The notes below the pieces were generated by a model. That model had not been told where the DNA came from and searched no databases. It saw nothing but the letters and a program-made list of their open reading frames with translations. Both the position numbers and the translations under genes were made by a program. A stretch of DNA of 40,857 bases, taken from Pseudomonadota bacterium. Lineage in GTDB: Bacteria > Desulfobacterota > Desulfobulbia > Desulfobulbales > CALZHT01. Each line of letters begins with the position of its first letter. Position 1 is the first letter of the stretch. The stretch lies in the NCBI GenBank assembly GCA_018823135.1, contig JAHJJF010000101.1:1-40857 (forward strand), given 5' to 3'. Below are positions 18,937 to 27,961 of the stretch, piece by piece.

Positions 18937-21045
18937 TTATTGTTTATCAAGAATGGAACCAACTTTTGATACAGCAATATCAATACTGCTCTGTTTCATT
19001 CTTTCCATGGCGAGTTTCTGCCACAGCGCATTGGGGCCTTCCTGGGCCTTTTCCATCTGCTGTATACCTTTTTCCTTTTCACCCATCCGGAAATAAACAT
19101 CGCCCAGATGCAAATGAATGCCCTGCGCCTGATTCCCTTCCTGGGGCATATCGTCGGTCAACCCGGCAAGATACGCCCGCGCAGATTCAGAAAAATTATT
19201 CTCCTCACGGAGAGCATCCCCGAGCCGACCATACCATCCCTGAAGGACGTCGGAAGCAAGCAACTCGTCTTTTCTGAAATTTTCCAGGGCGTCGGCGGCC
19301 TCCTTATAGCGCTTCAATTCAAATAACATATTGAGGCGAGCCTGGGTGTAGATATCTTTTTTCTCAATAAAAGTAAGAATTTCAACCGCCTGAGTATAGT
19401 ATTCAAGAGCTTTTTTCTCCTGGCCTAGCGCTTCCTCCAGCCTGCCGCTCTGATAATAAATCTCACCCACTTCCTTTTTATCCTTATAAATCTTGCGCAG
19501 GTATTCCAGGAGCCGGTTCGCGGCGGTCCAATCCTTCTTGGCTATGTAAACTTCGGCACGCCTGGAGTAGAGATTAATCTTGTCAGCATCGCTCAAGGGA
19601 AGTGCAAGAGCCCGGTAATAGACAACCGAAGCCTGATCATAAAGAAGCAGGGATTCAAGGGCCTGGCCCACAAGAAAAAGCAGGCGGCCATTTTCATAGG
19701 AGCTTACATGGCGATACTCGGATAGATACAGCTCATACACCTTTTTATAATTTTCCTGTTTCAGAAACTCCTGAATGAGATACAGCAGTATTTCCCCGGA
19801 TAACACGGATGACTTTTTGTCTCCCTTGGGGTTATCATGTTTCAAAAAACTTCTCCCGACTTCATATGCACGATCAAATTCCTGACGGGCAACATAGCGC
19901 ATGAAAAGGCCGTATCGTGCATCCTGGGCAACAGGGTCAGAAGGATAGGATGTTAATACTTCCTGATATTCCTTGTCACCTTTGGGATCGGTCAGATCGC
20001 CTTTACGCTGCCACCTGCTGAGCTTAATCTGCGGATCATCGAGGTATTGGGCCTGCCGGAGGCTGCTGAGCATTGTTGCTCTTTCACCTTTTTCACCTTC
20101 CAAAACCGCCTTCTCATAAAGTTTCTGGGCGGCGGCATCCTGCCCTTCGCGGAAATAACTTTCCGCAAGCTCAAATATGACCTCGGTTCTTCGATACGAT
20201 TTTTCCGCCAGATTGACAAAGAAGAAAAGATTCTTTCTTCCCTCTTCTTCCCGGTTATTTTTGAAGAAAGCGCTGCCAAGCTGAATAAGAAACTCGGGAT
20301 TATCCTTATAATATGCAGGATACTTGGTGTTTACATTAAGAAATGATGTCAGGGCGCCCGGGTATTCCCGTTTGGCAATCTGGGTGTCGCCAATGCCAAC
20401 GAGACCCATTATCCGAACATTCTGGTCATTGCTTTTTACAAGCTCGCGGTAAATTTCTTCAGCCTCGTCCGGCAGATTCAATTGTATAAGGGTTTTACCG
20501 CGCCAGCCCTTTGCTTTCGGAACAAAATCCGAATCGGGAAAGCGATCGAGAAACAGATTGAGATACACCAGGGCCTCGCGATAATATCCCATACGGAAAT
20601 GGGAGACTCCAACCTCAAAATAGGCCTCTGTATATTTCGGGGAGTCCGGATAATCGGTTATGAATCTTTTGAACAGATCGCGAACCTTTTGCCAATCCCC
20701 AACCGGGCTGGCATTGGCTAGCGACTTATAGATCTGTACCGCCTCCCATAAGGCATCAGCAGCATTGGCTGCTGTATGGTATTTATCATAAATCCGATAA
20801 AAATAGGCCGCGGCATTTTTGGTATCTTCCTTGCCCAGAGCTATCATCGCCTTATCCCATAATCTCTCAGAGGGATGTTGTTGCTGAATTACTGCGTCTG
20901 CGGGCTTAGTGGAGGTTTCCTCTGCAGAAGATTGCAGAGGAAAAGCGATCAGGATAACAAAGACGCAACAGAATTGAATGATAAGGGAAAAATTCTTGAT
21001 GATTTTCACTATTGTTTTCATAAGAATAACCAAAAAACCCACCAT
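18937..21045 (-). CDS. Large tetratricopeptide-repeat protein, exported
   Basis: The product has about 700 residues. An N-terminal signal peptide or anchor (hydrophobic stretch IIQFCCVFVILIAF) ends near LQSSAEE. Many TPR units follow, for example GVSHFRMGYYREALVYLNLFL, YQSGRLEEALGQEKKALEYY and LHLGDVYFRMGEKEKGIQQ. These scaffold repeats suggest a periplasmic protein-protein adaptor. I use the ATG at 21045, six bases after AAAGG; the frame also opens at 21051. It lies between two flagellar activators in the same direction, so a part in flagellar assembly or its control is possible. The sequence alone does not fix a function. Confidence 0.85.
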   Translation of the reverse strand: MVGFLVILMKTIVKIIKNFSLIIQFCCVFVILIAFPLQSSAEETSTKPADAVIQQQHPSERLWDKAMIALGKEDTKNAAAYFYRIYDKYHTAANAADALWEAVQIYKSLANASPVGDWQKVRDLFKRFITDYPDSPKYTEAYFEVGVSHFRMGYYREALVYLNLFLDRFPDSDFVPKAKGWRGKTLIQLNLPDEAEEIYRELVKSNDQNVRIMGLVGIGDTQIAKREYPGALTSFLNVNTKYPAYYKDNPEFLIQLGSAFFKNNREEEGRKNLFFFVNLAEKSYRRTEVIFELAESYFREGQDAAAQKLYEKAVLEGEKGERATMLSSLRQAQYLDDPQIKLSRWQRKGDLTDPKGDKEYQEVLTSYPSDPVAQDARYGLFMRYVARQEFDRAYEVGRSFLKHDNPKGDKKSSVLSGEILLYLIQEFLKQENYKKVYELYLSEYRHVSSYENGRLLFLVGQALESLLLYDQASVVYYRALALPLSDADKINLYSRRAEVYIAKKDWTAANRLLEYLRKIYKDKKEVGEIYYQSGRLEEALGQEKKALEYYTQAVEILTFIEKKDIYTQARLNMLFELKRYKEAADALENFRKDELLASDVLQGWYGRLGDALREENNFSESARAYLAGLTDDMPQEGNQAQGIHLHLGDVYFRMGEKEKGIQQMEKAQEGPNALWQKLAMERMKQSSIDIAVSKVGSILDKQ

Positions 21046-21185
21046 GATCATCCTTTAAGGATTGTCGGCATCTCAGGGAAACGAGCCCCGCAAGACTCCG
21101 GATAGATTAGACGCCGCCGCTTATTGAGCCGCTCATTTCTCGATATTGAAGACGACAATCCTGGTTTCGCCTTTTCAGGCAACCA

Positions 21186-22562
21186 TTACGGATTAAAAAG
21201 TTCGTGCCTTTTCATCTTCTCAAGCAAGGTTGTGCGATTAACATTTAACAACTTGGCGGCCCGGTTCTTCACCCAGCCGGCCTGATCAAGGGCCTGGGTA
21301 ATAAGCCGTTTTTCAAAGTCTGCCACTGACTGACTCAGGGAAAACCCTTCTAAAGGAATTTCTTCAATATTATGAGATGATCTTCCGCCCGCCTCAAGCA
21401 GACGTTCAGGAAGATCATCGACAGAGATCCTGTCGCCGGTGGACAGGATGACCATCCTTTCTACCATGTTTTCCAGTTCCCGGACATTGCCGGGCCATGA
21501 ATATTTCAGGAGATAATCAAGGGCCTCAGGAGTAATCTCATGAAGTTCCTTGCGCTGATGACGCTTGTATTTAATCATGAAAAAATCCACCAGGAGAGGA
21601 ATATCCGAGGCTCTATCCCTGAGTGGCGGCGCTTCAATGGGGATAACATTGAGGCGATAATAGAGATCTTTTCTAAAACGGGACGCATTCACCTCTTCTT
21701 CAAGGTTTCTGTTGGTGGCGGCTATAACCCGGAAATCAGATTTTATCGTTTTGGTGCCGCCGATTCTTTCAAATTGCCGCTCCTGCAGAACTCTTAATAT
21801 CTTGACCTGAAGCATCGGGCTCATCTCTGATATTTCATCAAGAAAAACCGTTCCGCCATGAGCCATCTCAAAACGCCCGGTCCTTGTCCGGATAGCATGG
21901 GTAAAGGCTCCTTTTTCATGACCGAACAGCTCACTTTCAAGAAGTTCTCCGGGAATAGCGCCGCAGTTGACCGGCACAAAAGGTCCGTCGCACCTTGCGC
22001 CCTCGTAATGCAACGCCTGGGCAATAAGCTCCTTGCCCGTGCCGGATTCACCAAAAACCAATACCGTTGTATCGGCATTGCAAACCTTTTCTATGAGAGA
22101 AAAGACTTGTTTCATTTTCCGGCTCTTACCGATGATTCTGGCAAAGCCAAGATCTTTTTTCTTCGTCCGGGAGGAACTCGGCAATCTCAGGCCATCTCCC
22201 GGCCGGGAAACGAGTTTTCCATAGGAGACCTTAAGCGCTTCAGGACTGATCGGCGCTTCCAGATAATCTCCGGCACCGGCACGCATAATCGAAGCCACCT
22301 CGGCAATCTTCGGATTGTGCGATGAAACGATAATCGGCGTATCAACTGCCGCATCAACCAGTTCCTGAATGAGGGATTCTTTATTTTTCAGGGATTCGAA
22401 TACCACCAGAAAAAGATCATATTGTTCGTTTTCAAGGTGCTCCAGGGCTTCTTCCCGCCGGCTTACCCTGAAAACAGACAACTGATCCTGTTTTGATAGA
22501 GTGCTGAGACCCAGGCTGTCCCCTGAAGATTCGTCCAGTAATAGGATGGAAATAGTATTCAT
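21186..22562 (-). CDS. FleQ/FlrA-like sigma-54 activator with degenerate receiver
   Basis: This 458-residue NtrC-family protein is probably the flagellar master activator. Its receiver-like domain (residues ~1-120) has lost the phosphorylation site: the position normally holding Asp reads LFLVVFESL and the usual Lys-Pro reads EAPIS. That pattern is seen in FleQ/FlrA, which respond to cyclic di-GMP and FleN instead. The AAA+ domain has Walker A GESGTGKE and Walker B FLDEIS, but the sigma-54 loop is GAFTHA rather than GAFTGA. The C-terminal helix-turn-helix is WVKNRAAKLLNVNRTTLLEKM. Being first in the minus-strand run, it may start the regulatory cascade. Confidence 0.9.
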   Translation of the reverse strand: MNTISILLLDESSGDSLGLSTLSKQDQLSVFRVSRREEALEHLENEQYDLFLVVFESLKNKESLIQELVDAAVDTPIIVSSHNPKIAEVASIMRAGAGDYLEAPISPEALKVSYGKLVSRPGDGLRLPSSSRTKKKDLGFARIIGKSRKMKQVFSLIEKVCNADTTVLVFGESGTGKELIAQALHYEGARCDGPFVPVNCGAIPGELLESELFGHEKGAFTHAIRTRTGRFEMAHGGTVFLDEISEMSPMLQVKILRVLQERQFERIGGTKTIKSDFRVIAATNRNLEEEVNASRFRKDLYYRLNVIPIEAPPLRDRASDIPLLVDFFMIKYKRHQRKELHEITPEALDYLLKYSWPGNVRELENMVERMVILSTGDRISVDDLPERLLEAGGRSSHNIEEIPLEGFSLSQSVADFEKRLITQALDQAGWVKNRAAKLLNVNRTTLLEKMKRHELFNP

Positions 22563-23162
22563 AGCCAGCGCTGAAGCAAAAGAATTAATGTTATAAGTTT
22601 TGGATATTATTTATTTTATATACAATATTAACAGAAAAGTGGCAGCCTTTTTATCATTTTGCATCAAAAACATATTCAGTATACATAAAAGCATGGCTTA
22701 ATAAAACAGTTACGAGGGTAAACTGAAGGATAATACCCTGAAACACACCCCCATCATCACTGAAACACTGCATGAAAATAAACCTGCCCGACAAATGCCG
22801 GTAGAATCAAATAGCTCATAACTTCACCCAAAGCCTTTAAATTTCCACGGAGCGTCGGGAGATGGCACTATATGCAAACATTTAAGATAGTTACCAATGA
22901 CCTGACTTTACCGGTACAAAACTATACCAAAATGCATCTAATTAAACGTCATGAAGATAATGTCTTGGTTTTATTGTAGAAATCAGTTATACCTCAAAAG
23001 GTATACATGGGAATGCAGCAAAAAAATGCATTCCCCTTATCCATAACTCTTCGTTTATGCCCGAAGGGTGCTTCTCCGCTCTAAGGATTAGCAAACGCAT
23101 CTAATAACAATATATCTTCCCAACCCATGGTGATTCTCCGCTATTTACCACGGGGAGATTCA
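22563..23162. other. Divergent regulatory gap between the FleQ-like gene and ftsE
   Basis: About 600 bases without a recognisable gene. It contains a perfect 9-bp hairpin (GGGAATGCA at 23009-23017 with TGCATTCCC at 23027-23035) that lacks a U-run. It also holds a direct repeat GGTG(C/A)TTCTCCGCT at 23067-23080 and 23129-23142. The part next to the FleQ-like gene is very A+T rich and probably holds its promoter. Confidence 0.55.
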
Positions 23163-23201
23163 ATGAAAATAAAAAAAACAGCCTCTAAAACACATGAATG
23201 A
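23163..23201 (+). CDS. Possible 12-residue leader ORF overlapping ftsE
   Basis: ATG at 23163 follows a strong GGGGAG (23152-23157) by five bases and encodes MKIKKTASKTHE. Its TGA stop (23199-23201) overlaps the ftsE start (23194). ftsE itself has no good ribosome site, so its translation may depend on this leader. The GGGGAG can pair with TCTCCG (23035+100 bases, at 23135-23140), which could mask it. It may be only a coupling device. Confidence 0.5.
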   Translation: MKIKKTASKTHE

Positions 23202-23883
23202 TTTCGATCCCAATAACCGCCCAATCGTCGAGGCGGTCAAAGTAACTAAAGTTTATACTCCGGATGTTGTAGCTCTGCAGGAAGTTTCCGTGTCTATAAA
23301 CAAGGGGGAAATGGTTTTTTTGACCGGCATGAGCGGCGCCGGCAAGACCACCTTTCTTAAACTTATCTGCTGCATAGAACGACCGACAAAAGGTTTAATT
23401 GAAGTGGCCGGGCGGGATCTCAGTAAAATCACCCCTTCCGGAATACAGCGACTGAGACAGAATATCGGAGTTGCTTATCAGGACTTCAAGATACTGCCCC
23501 AAAAAACAGTACTCCAAAACATTGCCATGTCCATGGAGGTTTTATACAAGGATACCCAGGAAATCCGCGCACGGGTCGCCGATCTTCTCGACATGCTCAA
23601 TCTTTCCGACAAGCAGAATACCCCGGCAGGAAAACTTTCACGAGGGGAGCAACAGAGAGTGGCAATTGCCAGGGCAGCAGCAAATAAACCACCGCTCCTG
23701 CTTGCCGACGAACCTACCGGCAACCTTGACCGGGAGATGTCTGACAGGGTTGTCGACCTTTTCCTGCAGCTTAACAGGGAAGGGACTACTGTTGTGGTCG
23801 CAACCCACGACGAAGAGATCTATAAAAATAAAAATTACCGGATTCTAGATTTAAAGCATGGCTTTCTAACCTCACTTATGTAA
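23194..23883 (+). CDS. ftsE: Cell-division ABC transporter ATP-binding protein FtsE
   Basis: FtsE is the ATPase of the FtsEX complex, which works with FtsX to activate septal peptidoglycan hydrolases. The 229-residue protein has Walker A GMSGAGKTT, the Q-loop AYQDFKIL, the ABC signature LSRGEQQRVAIARA and Walker B LLLADEPTGNLD. The first ~10 residues (MNDFDPNNRP) are an extension relative to most FtsE. ftsX follows after 172 bases. There is no clear ribosome site at its ATG; see the overlapping leader ORF. Confidence 0.95.
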   Translation: MNDFDPNNRPIVEAVKVTKVYTPDVVALQEVSVSINKGEMVFLTGMSGAGKTTFLKLICCIERPTKGLIEVAGRDLSKITPSGIQRLRQNIGVAYQDFKILPQKTVLQNIAMSMEVLYKDTQEIRARVADLLDMLNLSDKQNTPAGKLSRGEQQRVAIARAAANKPPLLLADEPTGNLDREMSDRVVDLFLQLNREGTTVVVATHDEEIYKNKNYRILDLKHGFLTSLM

Positions 23884-24055
23884 CCGATGAATCAAATTAA
23901 TGCCTGACCGGTCGTGAATATATTTTTGAGTAAACGCAGCAGGTTGAAACAAAAACGGCGCGCATTGGCTTGCCCGTTCACATATCGACAGCCTTAACCA
24001 TTGCTGTTACGACAAATTAACCTTTTCCGGACAGACACGAAGCAGGAGATAAGAC

Positions 24056-24943
24056 ATGGGCCACATGTCCGCAATTTTCACACAAGCCGGCCGCAACATA
24101 AAAAGCACCTGGGGAACACAGGTTATGACTTTGCTCACCGTAAGTCTGTCTGTGCTGATCTTCGCTTTTTTCTTCCTGATCTATATAAATATGATCAAGG
24201 CCGGTTCCCGATTTGACGATGACCTACGAATTATTCTGTACCTTGAAGGCGAAATCGTCCCTGAGATGCAGGCACAGATGGAGCGCAAAATCCGCGAATT
24301 CAGCGATGTGGAAAAAGTGGTCTACGTTTCCAAGGACGACGCATTTGAACGTTTGACCAATCAACTTGGAAAAGAAAAAGACGTATTAAATGATCTTGGC
24401 TCAGCATTCCTACCCCCTTCAATCGAGGTCTACCCGAAAAAAAGTCTGAAACATCTCACGCAGATCAAATCTTTTGCTGACTATCTCGCTACCCTGCCCG
24501 GCGCATCCAAGGTCCAATACGGCCACAACTGGATTGAACGCATGGGATATTTTACCAACCTCCTGAGAATAATTGTACTTTTGAGCGGCAGTCTGCTGAT
24601 TCTTACCACGACATTCATTGTCTCCTATACAATCAGGTTAACCGTTGTTGCGCGGCAAGACGAACTTGAGGTATTGAGGCTCCTTGGGGCGATCAACTCA
24701 TATATCCAGGGTCCGCTGTTTATCGAGGGCATACTCCAGGGATTATTGGGGTCGGCAACCGGGTTGATCTTTCTCTTCGTGCTATTCCAATGGATCAAAG
24801 CCAAATTCAGCGGCCCTGGATTCCTCAATCTTCTGGAGTTCTCCTTCTTTTCGCCGCTGACCACCCTTACCATCCTTTTTATTGGGACTGCGTTATGTGC
24901 CGGCGGAAGTCTTTTATCCATCCGTAAATTTCTGCGAATCTAA
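24056..24943 (+). CDS. ftsX: Cell-division protein FtsX
   Basis: FtsX is the membrane partner of FtsE, and its periplasmic loop binds hydrolase activators. The 295-residue protein has one N-terminal membrane segment (MTLLTVSLSVLIFAFFFLIY) and a ~100-residue periplasmic domain (YVSKDDAFERL, GSAFLPPSIEVYPK). Three C-terminal membrane segments follow, including the FtsX motif RQDELEVLRLLGAINSYI. AGGAG lies seven bases before the ATG. The EnvC-like gene starts one base after its stop codon. Confidence 0.94.
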   Translation: MGHMSAIFTQAGRNIKSTWGTQVMTLLTVSLSVLIFAFFFLIYINMIKAGSRFDDDLRIILYLEGEIVPEMQAQMERKIREFSDVEKVVYVSKDDAFERLTNQLGKEKDVLNDLGSAFLPPSIEVYPKKSLKHLTQIKSFADYLATLPGASKVQYGHNWIERMGYFTNLLRIIVLLSGSLLILTTTFIVSYTIRLTVVARQDELEVLRLLGAINSYIQGPLFIEGILQGLLGSATGLIFLFVLFQWIKAKFSGPGFLNLLEFSFFSPLTTLTILFIGTALCAGGSLLSIRKFLRI

Positions 24944-24944
24944 A

Positions 24945-26213
24945 ATGAAAATCGTTGCACCAAAAACATCACTTCTACTCCTTGTTTTCATTGGTGTATT
25001 CCTTGCTGCCATCGTCCATGCCGCATCCGGCCCGGAAACCATTGAAAACCTTGAGGTGGAAATCCTCAATCAACAGAAAAAGGTATACCGCCTGAACAAG
25101 GGGATACAAGATCATAAAAGCCGCATACGTGATTCCAGAAGTGAAGAAATCAATTTCCTCACCGAACTGGAAAGACTCGACGCCAACCTCAAAGAAGAAC
25201 GTGAAAAACTGGCAAAGTATAAAAAAGAACTCGATGAACAGGAAAAACTTATAAAAATCAAGCAGGAAGAACTTGTCGAAATTCTTACCGAGAAGGAAAC
25301 TATCCAGACCCATGTGGAAAAACGACTTACAGCCTATTATCAGTTGGGCTCAATCGGGGTTATGAATGTTGTCTTCTCCTCTGCCAAACTTCCGGACCTC
25401 CTGACTTTCAACGAATATTTCCGTCATCTCATGCTGTACGACCAGGAGGTAATCGCTTCTTACCGTGAAAAAATCAAATCCCTTTCCGAGACCCGCGACA
25501 CGCTCCAGGAAGGCATCAAACAGCTGATGGCCGTCATCAAACAGATCAAGCAACAAGAGATGCAACTTGCTGAAACAAGACAGGAGCGCATGGTGCTTCT
25601 CACCCGGATCAACACCGAAAAAAAATTATACCAGCAGGCGCTGCTTGAGATGGAAGAAGCCTCTGTAAATCTGACCAGCACCATTGATAATCTCAAAAAG
25701 CAGGCTTCCACCGAAAAACAGAAGCTCCAGACCTTATCCGAACTCCCCAAAAAAAGGCCCCCCGGTCCAAGTCATGGTTTCGGGGCGCAAAAAGGACGGC
25801 TTGATCCGCCCATACCGGGAACGGTTACCACCTATTTCGGCCGTAACAAAAAAGGCAAATTCGGCATTACGACTTATGCAAACGGCATAGATATCAAATC
25901 CGAGGCCGGAAATGAAATAACCTCCATTTACAGCGGCAAGGTGGTCTACGCCGGTCATTTAAGGGGATATGGCAATCTCATGATAATTGACCACGGACAA
26001 CAGTATTACAGCTTGACTTCCCGGGCGGCCCAGTTCTTCAAGAAGGAAAACGAACATGTGGCAACGGGTGAAGTAATCGGCATAATGGGAGACCAGGGAG
26101 GTCTGCTCGGCGAAGGCCTGCATTTTGAAATCAGGCATGGCTCAAAACCAGAGAATCCACTCCACTGGGTAAATAATGCAAAACTCAAAATCAAAGCCAC
26201 CCGCAGTCAATAA
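24945..26213 (+). CDS. EnvC-like murein hydrolase activator (LytM/M23 fold, degenerate site)
   Basis: The 422-residue periplasmic protein has a signal peptide (residues ~8-25), a long coiled coil (~28-255) and a C-terminal LytM/peptidase M23 domain (~290-410). In the M23 domain the zinc ligands are largely missing: the usual HxxxD reads ANGID and the usual HLH reads GLHFE. That is expected of EnvC-type proteins that activate amidases rather than cut peptidoglycan. It is placed directly after ftsX, as expected for the FtsEX partner. The start is ATG 24945; an in-frame upstream start would overlap ftsX by 62 bases and has no support. Confidence 0.9.
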   Translation: MKIVAPKTSLLLLVFIGVFLAAIVHAASGPETIENLEVEILNQQKKVYRLNKGIQDHKSRIRDSRSEEINFLTELERLDANLKEEREKLAKYKKELDEQEKLIKIKQEELVEILTEKETIQTHVEKRLTAYYQLGSIGVMNVVFSSAKLPDLLTFNEYFRHLMLYDQEVIASYREKIKSLSETRDTLQEGIKQLMAVIKQIKQQEMQLAETRQERMVLLTRINTEKKLYQQALLEMEEASVNLTSTIDNLKKQASTEKQKLQTLSELPKKRPPGPSHGFGAQKGRLDPPIPGTVTTYFGRNKKGKFGITTYANGIDIKSEAGNEITSIYSGKVVYAGHLRGYGNLMIIDHGQQYYSLTSRAAQFFKKENEHVATGEVIGIMGDQGGLLGEGLHFEIRHGSKPENPLHWVNNAKLKIKATRSQ

Positions 26214-26511
26214 TTATTTTACTTGAGGGAATACAACAACAATTGCATACAATTTGATTAATGGATTGTAGGACCAGACGCATCGTGATACTATAAAAAA
26301 ATATCAATTTTGAAACCGCTCATACCTTTCTAATGAGTTCATTTAATGTCGGAAACAGTCAATTTTCAAAAACATCAAAGAGATCATAAAATTACGCGAA
26401 TTCGTAGAGTACATCGCTCGCGAAATCCTTACGATCGACATCGTTTTTACTTGAAAAGAGACCTTTTCGGATGGAAACTGGAAAGTATATTCATTAATTT
26501 CAGTCTATAGC

Positions 26512-27948
26512 ATGGGAAACAGCATGAAATTCAAAACAAAACCACTTGTAAAAAAACTCATCTTCACCGCAGCATTAAGCGTTACAATTTTTTCAATAAT
26601 TTTCTGGTCCCACGACAGCGGTGTCTCTGCAAGGACACAAGACACTTACAAAAACCTGGAAGCTTTTTCAAATGTCTTAAGCATAATCCAGAAAAACTAT
26701 GTTGAGGATGTCGATACGCAGCAGATAATAGAAGGGGCGATAAAAGGAATGCTCAGCTCCCTGGATCCTCATTCATCCTATATGAAGCCCGATGATTTTA
26801 AAGAGTTGAAAGTTGAGACTCAGGGGAGTTTTTCCGGCATTGGAATTGAAATAACCATGAAAGATGGAATTCTTACGGTGGTATCCCCCATTGAAGGCAC
26901 TCCTGCCTTTAAAAAAGGACTTAAGGCCGGCGACAAGATTATCAAAATCGGTGATGAAACAACCAGTGACCTGACATTGGTACAGGCAGTCAAAAAACTT
27001 CGAGGCCCCAAGGGATCCAACGTCACCATATCCATTCACCGCAAGGGCTGGACTGATCTCAAGGAAATCACCATTGTCAGGGATGATATCCCCTTACAAA
27101 GTGTTAAATCAAAGATGCTTGAACCCGGATACGGCTATTTGCGCATCATCAATTTCCAGTCAAAAACCACCACAGATTTCAAAAAGGCCCTCAAAGATCT
27201 TACCAATGATAATGACATCAAAGGTCTGGTCCTTGATCTCCGCAACAACCCCGGTGGACTGCTTGATCAGGCTGTAAAAATCTCAGACGTGTTTATCGAC
27301 GACGGAATTATCGTTTCGACAAAAGGTCGCATCAAAGAGCAGAATATGGTGTTTAAAGCCCACTCGGCAGGAACCTCCTATGATTTCCCGCTGGTCGTTC
27401 TGGTTAACGAAGGAAGCGCCAGCGCTTCGGAAATTGTCGCCGGAGCGCTTCAGGACCATAAAAAAGCGATTATCCTCGGCGCCCAGACTTTCGGCAAAGG
27501 TTCCGTCCAGACAATTATCCCCATCAATAATGGTGCGGGGTTACGCCTGACTACCGCAAAGTATTACACCCCCAGCGGAATCTCCATACAGGCAAAAGGC
27601 ATTACACCTGATATAGTAGTTCCCACTGAAGTGCACAATAACAGGGAAGAGCCGGCCGCATCCAAAAAGAAACCAAAATTCCTGCGTGAAAAAGACCTGA
27701 AACACCATATTGAAAACGGCAATGAGTCCGAGGAAGGTGAACCCGCTGAAGAAGACATCGAGGGCAAAAATTCCTCTGACGAATTAGAACCGGCAGAAGA
27801 CAAGAACAAAAAAATTATCGACGATAAGGATTCGGAAAAATCCGAAGAGGAATTAATCAAAGAATCCATTGAGAAAGATAATCAGCTGCGGACCGCTCTC
27901 ACCCTGCTCAAGGGCTTGAATGTTTTCGGTGGGTTGAAAACTCCGTAA
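26512..27948 (+). CDS. ctpA: Carboxyl-terminal processing protease CtpA (S41 family)
   Basis: This PDZ-containing serine protease is exported to the periplasm and often encoded after envC. The 478-residue protein has an N-terminal membrane segment (~15-32) and a PDZ domain (~100-185, with GSFSGIGIEI and GLKAGDKIIKI). The S41 catalytic domain has the serine in GSASASEIV (301-309) and the lysine in FGKGSVQ (Lys329). After ~residue 380 comes a charged, Glu/Asp/Lys-rich low-complexity tail of ~75 residues not typical of the core family. ATG at 26524 is an alternative start. There is no clear ribosome site for either. Confidence 0.95.
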   Translation: MGNSMKFKTKPLVKKLIFTAALSVTIFSIIFWSHDSGVSARTQDTYKNLEAFSNVLSIIQKNYVEDVDTQQIIEGAIKGMLSSLDPHSSYMKPDDFKELKVETQGSFSGIGIEITMKDGILTVVSPIEGTPAFKKGLKAGDKIIKIGDETTSDLTLVQAVKKLRGPKGSNVTISIHRKGWTDLKEITIVRDDIPLQSVKSKMLEPGYGYLRIINFQSKTTTDFKKALKDLTNDNDIKGLVLDLRNNPGGLLDQAVKISDVFIDDGIIVSTKGRIKEQNMVFKAHSAGTSYDFPLVVLVNEGSASASEIVAGALQDHKKAIILGAQTFGKGSVQTIIPINNGAGLRLTTAKYYTPSGISIQAKGITPDIVVPTEVHNNREEPAASKKKPKFLREKDLKHHIENGNESEEGEPAEEDIEGKNSSDELEPAEDKNKKIIDDKDSEKSEEELIKESIEKDNQLRTALTLLKGLNVFGGLKTP

Positions 27949-27961
27949 CTCTTGTGCCGGC

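Noticed and set aside
23009-23035. Terminator upstream of ftsE
   Set aside because: The 9-bp hairpin is perfect but no U-run follows on either strand, so it is noted only as structure.
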